DNA of 64,000 bases from positions 7,378,001 through 7,442,000 of the forward strand of contig CAVNZM010000007.1 in NCBI GenBank assembly GCA_963693365.1, read 5' to 3'. The number at the start of each line of letters is the position of its first letter. The stretch's first letter is position 1. This document shows positions 39,997 to 64,000 of the stretch, in pieces. The stretch is from Amoebidium appalachense (Eukaryota; Ichthyosporea). A model generated the notes under the pieces. That model searched no databases, was not told the origin of the DNA, and saw nothing but the letters and a program-made list of their open reading frames with translations. The position numbers and the translations under genes are program-made.

Positions 39997-40669
39997 GACA
40001 GGGGGGGCTTTGCCTGGAATTAGGGGAGATCATGTTTTGTGTATATTGAGCTGCTTTAGTATCTATAGTTTGACTTTCTACCAGGCTGCTCTTATTTTGA
40101 TTGCCCAGGCCTGGTGCTTTCCGTTCGAAAACCTGTGTTAAAGTTTCTGGCTTTATGTGTGCGGACCGAAATTTTCGCAGTGACCTGAAGGCATCTAGAT
40201 CTGCCATTTACTTGAGAGTCTAGTATAGATAGGATCATAAGCTCATGATGCATCATGAGCATCATTTTAATTTTTCATATCATGCAGGCTAATTATATAA
40301 AGTTTAAGAATCTAGACAATTTTTCGTGCCATATGCATCTTGGGATTCCTGCTGTCAGAGAGAATAATAATGGTGGACCAGTGTTCCATGTGTAAATAGT
40401 TTGGAAGCCTCACCACACGCTCTCTCTAGATTAGGCACGGGGTGTCTTTTTCACATTAAAAACAAACTGCGATATAATGAAAAGAAGGATGTCAGCCTAA
40501 GGAAACTTCTTGCGTTCAGAGAAATGGTTCGGACCTGGCGCATGGCATGCATGGGAGACAGGTGCACCGTGTGGGGAGGGTGGGGCAGAGTGCGTCGACG
40601 CGGGGGGGGGGGGGGGGGGGGGGGGGGGGAGGAAGGGGAGGGGGGGGGGGGGGAGAAGAAGGCCAGCGG

Positions 40670-41091
40670 TGATATCTGGGAGGGAATTTCAATGGATAAG
40701 CTCTTGTGGCTGGGAGATACAGAGAGTGGCCATACGTGTGGGGTTAAGGTAATAATGCCTGGCACACACATGGAGAGAAGTATATTGGCATTGTAGGTGC
40801 GGGGTAGATTCTGTGGATCATCGTGCCACTGTGTGTCTGTGGGTATTTTGGGTTATAACTGGTCGAACACCGAACAGAAGGCACCTTTGTGAGAGGGGGG
40901 GGGGGGGGGGGTGGGGGGAGGCTGGGGGTGGGGGGCGGAGGGGGGAACGGGGAGGGATGGGATGCGTTACAGAGCACGAAGTGCTGATCAGAAGTTAAAC
41001 TGTTAACGAGGTTTAATTATAATACCATTGAATGCAGGTTTTGCAATACAGACCACTGGCACAGGAGCAGGGCTGGTTGCGGGAGGGAGAT

Positions 41092-41092
<1 letters not shown>
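40670..41092 (+). CDS. Two phase-linked exons of an unknown plus-strand gene
   Basis: 40670-40748 (SGDIWEGISMDKLLWLGD, ending GHTCGVK at donor GTAATA, phase 0) joins 41038-41092 (VLQYRPLAQEQGWLREGD, acceptor AATGCAG). It ends in phase 1 at a donor that runs straight into a GT tract. An upstream island (about 40455-40559, DVSLRKLLAFREMVRTW, donor AG|GTGCAC) may belong to the same gene, but its phase does not fit. A Cys-rich downstream island (41780-41915, VGDVAHAFHVPQCLPPMMAC) is a candidate last exon. No family recognised. Confidence 0.38.
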
Positions 41093-41750
<658 letters not shown>

Positions 41751-42053
41751 GAGGGGGGAGGGGGGAGAGGGGGGTTGCCGGAATACATGGACATGCACCT
41801 GCGGCACCGTCGGCGATGTGGCGCACGCGTTTCATGTGCCACAGTGCCTGCCGCCAATGATGGCGTGCCACCGTCCCTGCACGCGTCACATGCATACCTT
41901 CGAATCCACCAGATGAAACGCCGGACTGTTGAGTTCAAACAGTCGTTAACATGCATACATTCTGTACTTAGATTGCTCGGACATTATGAACATTATCTCC
42001 TGTCTCCACAGAGCTGTGGTTACTCGTGTACCGAGGCTACTAGGCAAACATGA

Positions 42054-42931
42054 GGAATCGAGTGGACCGTTCATGTTCGAACACGTGTCGAATCGATCCA
42101 ACTCGTGGAATTTCAGTCCTAATCAGTTCTGTCGCTTCATTGGTTGTTTTTAACGATAAAGGGATCTAAAGAGGAATGCGGGTGTCAAGATGACCTCTCG
42201 AGGCTTCCGACGTCACGTCATCTCCTCCGGTGACTGTCGAGGCCCAAGCAGTATACAAGTATGTGTGGGGGGAAAATATGAAAATGGAATCAACCGTTTA
42301 TTTATTAATTCAAGTCCGTGATGTTTCATGCACGCTATATACTACATAGTATTACCTCGTGTTTGTATCATCGCGGCACACTTTCGAACTCCCCACATTC
42401 CGATGTCCAACCAGGATAAACTGAGGAATGTTTTGGTATGTGGAGGCCCATAGAGTGTGACGCCGTTACGGTGGGCCTTCTTCTTGTCACTCAAGCCCAC
42501 GGCCATCTAGAGTCTCTAGATGGCCGTGCTCAAGCCAGCAATCACTGTCCAAGAAGAAGCGAACGAAAAAGGTTCAGAACAATGATTAAAGTCAGGAATA
42601 TTTCTCTCTAATATGATACTCGTAATGCATATGACTGATATATATACTCTTCAAGTCCTCAGCAGGGACGACGTGTTGTAAAACGCGACACAAATTAACA
42701 GCGAAAAGCGATTCAGAAGTGTATTTCATTCGCTAGCGGGTCTTGGAAGCTTGGATGTCCTACTGACGTATCCATGCAAACCGTTCAAGAAACCCTATAC
42801 ACCAGTAACAAAACAGTCTTGAAAGAGTATAACACGAGGTGTAGATTTCCACAATCTTTCCCTCACTTCTCTTAAAGCAGTATTCTAAAGTCTTGTTAGC
42901 CACGGAGCCTGCAATGCGCTCACAGTGAATC
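42054..42931. other. Intergenic region upstream of the beta-helix/TSP1 gene
   Basis: Ordinary sequence without simple repeats and without a credible coding frame. It holds the palindrome at 42498-42528. Confidence 0.5.
42498..42528. repeat. Perfect palindrome, 15-bp arms, 1-base centre
   Basis: CACGGCCATCTAGAG (42498-42512), T, then its exact reverse complement (42514-42528). The arms are flanked by direct CTCAAGCC copies (about 42491 and 42528). Confidence 0.9.
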
Positions 42932-43407
42932 ATGCCTACACGGTTGGTCGCAGTTCTTTTGTTTTCCGTGCTGTTAGCCACATCCTGCGCCCAATTAAGT
43001 GGTAAGTGCAAAAGAAACTGCGTGACATGGTTTCTATTTTTTTGGTTTTGGCGTTTTTTCTTTTTTTTGCCCCCTTTCTTTTCTTTTTTTTTTTGGCAGA
43101 GTTTCAGCGTCGAGGTGACACCAAGTTTTGTGTACTCGTGCCCATCCGAGTGATAAATCCGAACGAATTGGATTTATGCTTGTGTGCTGGGCGAAAAGCG
43201 TTGCAAGACTGTACGTCATTCACAGTGGTTTACGTCTGTTGTATCAGTAGGAGGTCTGAAACAGGATACTTTGGGGTTTAAAATTGGTGTTTTGAGTTAG
43301 AACCACCGGTCAGCTTGCAAACAGTAGTTAGTACGCTCACGAAGCAGAAGGAATTAACACCACGACTTTTCGCTGATGCGGCTAAGAAAGAGATAAAGGA
43401 ACTAGAG
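42932..43407 (+). CDS. Signal-peptide exons, probably the 5' end of the beta-helix/TSP1 gene
   Basis: Exon 42932-43001 (ATG; MPTRLVAVLLFSVLLATSCA, a clear signal peptide; donor GTAAGT) joins in phase to 43100-43210 or slightly longer (EFQRRGDTKFCVLVPIRVIN, then LCLCAGRKALQDC). A third exon ends at 43407 (QTVVSTLTKQKELTPRLFAD, then KEIKELE, donor GTAAAA); its 5' boundary is unclear because the obvious acceptor at 43301 would create a stop. The phase at 43407 also does not fit the next clear exon (44015), so a small exon is missing or these exons form a separate gene. Position, orientation and the need of the downstream protein for a signal peptide favour one gene. Confidence 0.5.
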
Positions 43408-44014
43408 GTAAAATGTGTGTGTGTGCGTGTGTGTGCGTGTTGGGGGAGGGGGGGAGGGGGGGGAGGGGGGGAGGCGTGTGTGTGTGTCTGTGTGCGTGCG
43501 TGTGTAACAGCGTTGTGTGCGTGTGTGTGTGTGTGTGTGTGTGCGTGTGTGTGTGCGTGTGTGTGACACTGCGCGTGTGCGTGTGCGTGTGCGTGTGCGT
43601 GTATGTGCGTGAGCGTGTGTGCGCGTGCGCGTGTGCGTGTGCGTGAGCGTGTGCATGTGCGTGTGCGTGTGCGTGTGCGTGTGTGCGTGCGCGTGCCCGT
43701 GCGCATGCGTGTGTGTGTGTATTTGATTGTGCAGGAGGGGGAAGGGGGGGGGGGGGGGGGTTAGCGGGGGTCTTATTTGCGGTCATAACGGCTGCAACCC
43801 CTTTTGACACCCATGTCTCCGTGCAGTGTTGTATGATTATTAGTTTTCTTTTTTTTTTTTGATTTTGCCGTTGCATTTTTTTGGAGTTGAATTCTCTTCG
43901 TTGTTCAATCTGTAGACGTAAGGGTGGAGATTAAACAAGACCTATCAATCCTCGTGCCAGATATGTTATAGTAATATACCGAATATCTAACACGCCCAAT
44001 TTAATTTGCTTCAG

Positions 44015-57886
<13,872 letters not shown>

Positions 57887-58085
57887 ATGCCTGGCATGTG
57901 GAAGAAGGCCTTATCACCCAATCAAGGCCATCGGTTCAATTTCAGTGCGATTTTCTATCGTTTCATGGAAGAAGTATTTGTAAATGAAACCACGTGTAAA
58001 CACTCTACTAAGCTAGTAAACCTGTATGTGTGTTGCTTTTTCAAATTAGACATAGTGTCGCTCGAATCTATCATTCGATCTGCGG
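57887..58085 (+). CDS. Possible first exon(s) of the right-edge gene
   Basis: ATG 57887 opens MPGMWKKALSPNQGHRFNFS and continues in one frame to 58156. Good donors occur at 57980 (GTAAAT), 58013 (GTAAAC) and 58086 (GTGAGG, after DIVSLESIIRSA). The frame is non-repetitive and amphipathic. I cannot link it with certainty to the exon at 59241, although both are on the plus strand with no other gene between. Confidence 0.3.
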
Positions 58086-58156
58086 TGAGGTTTATTCATC
58101 TATCGATCGGAATCTCAGGAATGGGGCCTTGGAATCCGGAACGCCCTTATCCATAG

Positions 58157-59240
58157 AGCAGGTTGTATGCTCCGAGGAGTCCTTCTTATTTTTTGAGCAC
58201 CATGTCTAACTGAAATTGGCTATAAGTAAACCATTTCTCATAAAAAATCTACTAGAAACGCTGAATGTGTCTGTTCTGTAGCAGACTATTCCGTTGCATG
58301 TATGCGTTTACACTCAAGATCTAGCTGCCAGTCCTCTCGGCGCTTCTTTGACATTCTTTGTTTGATCCTACGAATTCCAAAGTACGAATAACGTCATAAG
58401 TTTTAGGGTTCGAATGACTCTGCAATAAGAACATAAACACGTGGTTTCGGTGTCAAGCTTTCGCCTCTGTGACAAAAAATACCTTTCCCCTTACTATAAG
58501 CGCTTATCAACTATGGAAAATTTCTATTCATTCTTGTACGGGTGTGAGTTGACGGTATATGATGTCGGTTCGCAACCCTGGCCGAATGCTACGATCTGAT
58601 TGGTCCACAGCTCTCGGGTGCACTGTACCCATATCACGTGTAGAAGGGTGTGAACATGCACACGCAGATAGGTACAATACACGTACACACACACACACAC
58701 ACACGGGAATGCCATATGAATAGCGAGCATAAACACACCGCATGATATTCTTATATCATAAAACTCAACTTTTACACGTCACCACTTTGTTGAACAACCT
58801 CCACAGAGCACATGTACAGTATCTCGGTTCTGGCAATCTTGACTCATTCATTCATGAGGGGGAAAAAAGGGCGGTGCTCTCTTATTGCCTAGGAGAACGC
58901 TAAACGTATGCCTCACAAACCAGCAAAATTGTCTTCCACATGCAAGACCGCCATGTTATTTTCTTGCATCTCCCCTGCTAAGCTCCGACCCAACACCATT
59001 CTCCCTTCTAAGTAGCTAGCTCGTACATACATGGGCGCATGTTGAACCACATCTTCTCAGTCAATCGTAGGATCACTTTGCTACAACTAAATAACTCGGC
59101 AAAACTTTCTGTATCCTTATCTGGTGCATTAGGCCTGTTTCACGAGAGCTCTATTTAGAAGGCCCACAAAATTTCAATTATCCATCTCATGGTAGTTCAA
59201 CCCGTATGTCAAAGTGGCGCAATTGACTTGCTTCGTCAAG
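58157..59240. other. Ordinary sequence, likely intron or spacer
   Basis: No long simple repeats except CA 58684-58703. An island at about 58800-58892 (HVQYLGSGNLDSFIHEG) is open and could be an exon, but its phase is untested. Confidence 0.4.

Positions 59241-64000
<4,760 letters not shown>

Noticed and set aside
43921-43972. Exon reading VRVEIKQDLSILVPDML
   Set aside because: Open and with a donor, but joining it to the 44015 exon creates a stop and its 5' phase does not match 43407.

Overview
The window is nuclear DNA of a eukaryote. Its genes are built of short exons joined by GT-AG introns whose reading phases agree, and it has an interstitial plant-type telomere motif (CCCTAAA) and pol III boxes. 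I cannot name the species. The protein types (secreted beta-helix proteins, thrombospondin type 1 repeats, a large transposase-like DUF7869-type protein) would suit an alga, another stramenopile-like protist or a marine lineage. Introns and spacers are full of simple sequence: poly-G/poly-C runs of 20-55 bases and (GT)n/(CA)n, (GA)n/(CT)n tracts up to about 150 bases. Most long open frames here are shadows of those tracts (Cys-Val, His-Thr, Pro or Gly runs) and were discarded. Genes were found by looking for non-repetitive, phase-compatible islands between the tracts.

Layout. 1-4589 (minus): a gene of at least six exons of unknown function that runs off the left edge. 4590-6059: spacer with an interrupted palindrome. 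6060-15538 (plus): a seven-exon, 1044-codon gene for a DUF7869-type transposase-like protein; its last intron holds a tandem duplication of CA/GT foldback units and an array of five palindromes. 15756-19319 and 20462-24024: two direct copies of a 3.56 kb block, each ending in two mosaic modules with the same ends but different cores; the 1.14 kb between them carries telomere-like repeats. 25056-25133: a perfect 32-bp inverted repeat. 25322-27937 (plus): a signal-peptide, beta-helix, single-pass membrane protein with a frame break in a C-rich stretch. 28.4-32.1 kb: repeats with a few likely plus-strand exons. 33294-33716: a small protein with a PP1-docking-like motif. 34281-35851: a possible three-exon small gene. 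36486-39425: a three-exon protein with four SAP motifs. About 39629-39703 (minus): a tRNA-like or SINE-like element. 40.67-41.09 kb: two linked exons. 42932-55798 (plus): a large secreted beta-helix plus three-TSP1 protein in at least 14 exons. 59241-64000 (plus, perhaps from 57887): a six-exon unknown gene that runs off the right edge.

Two proteins (25.3 kb and 42.9-55.8 kb) share the plan signal peptide plus parallel beta-helix and probably act at the cell surface or in the extracellular matrix. The others (SAP protein, PP1-motif protein, minus-strand gene with basic N-terminus) look nuclear or cytosolic. Nothing suggests an operon or shared pathway. The main unusual feature is genome structure: strand-polarised repeats within introns, splice acceptors made from CA repeats, and mosaic duplicated modules.
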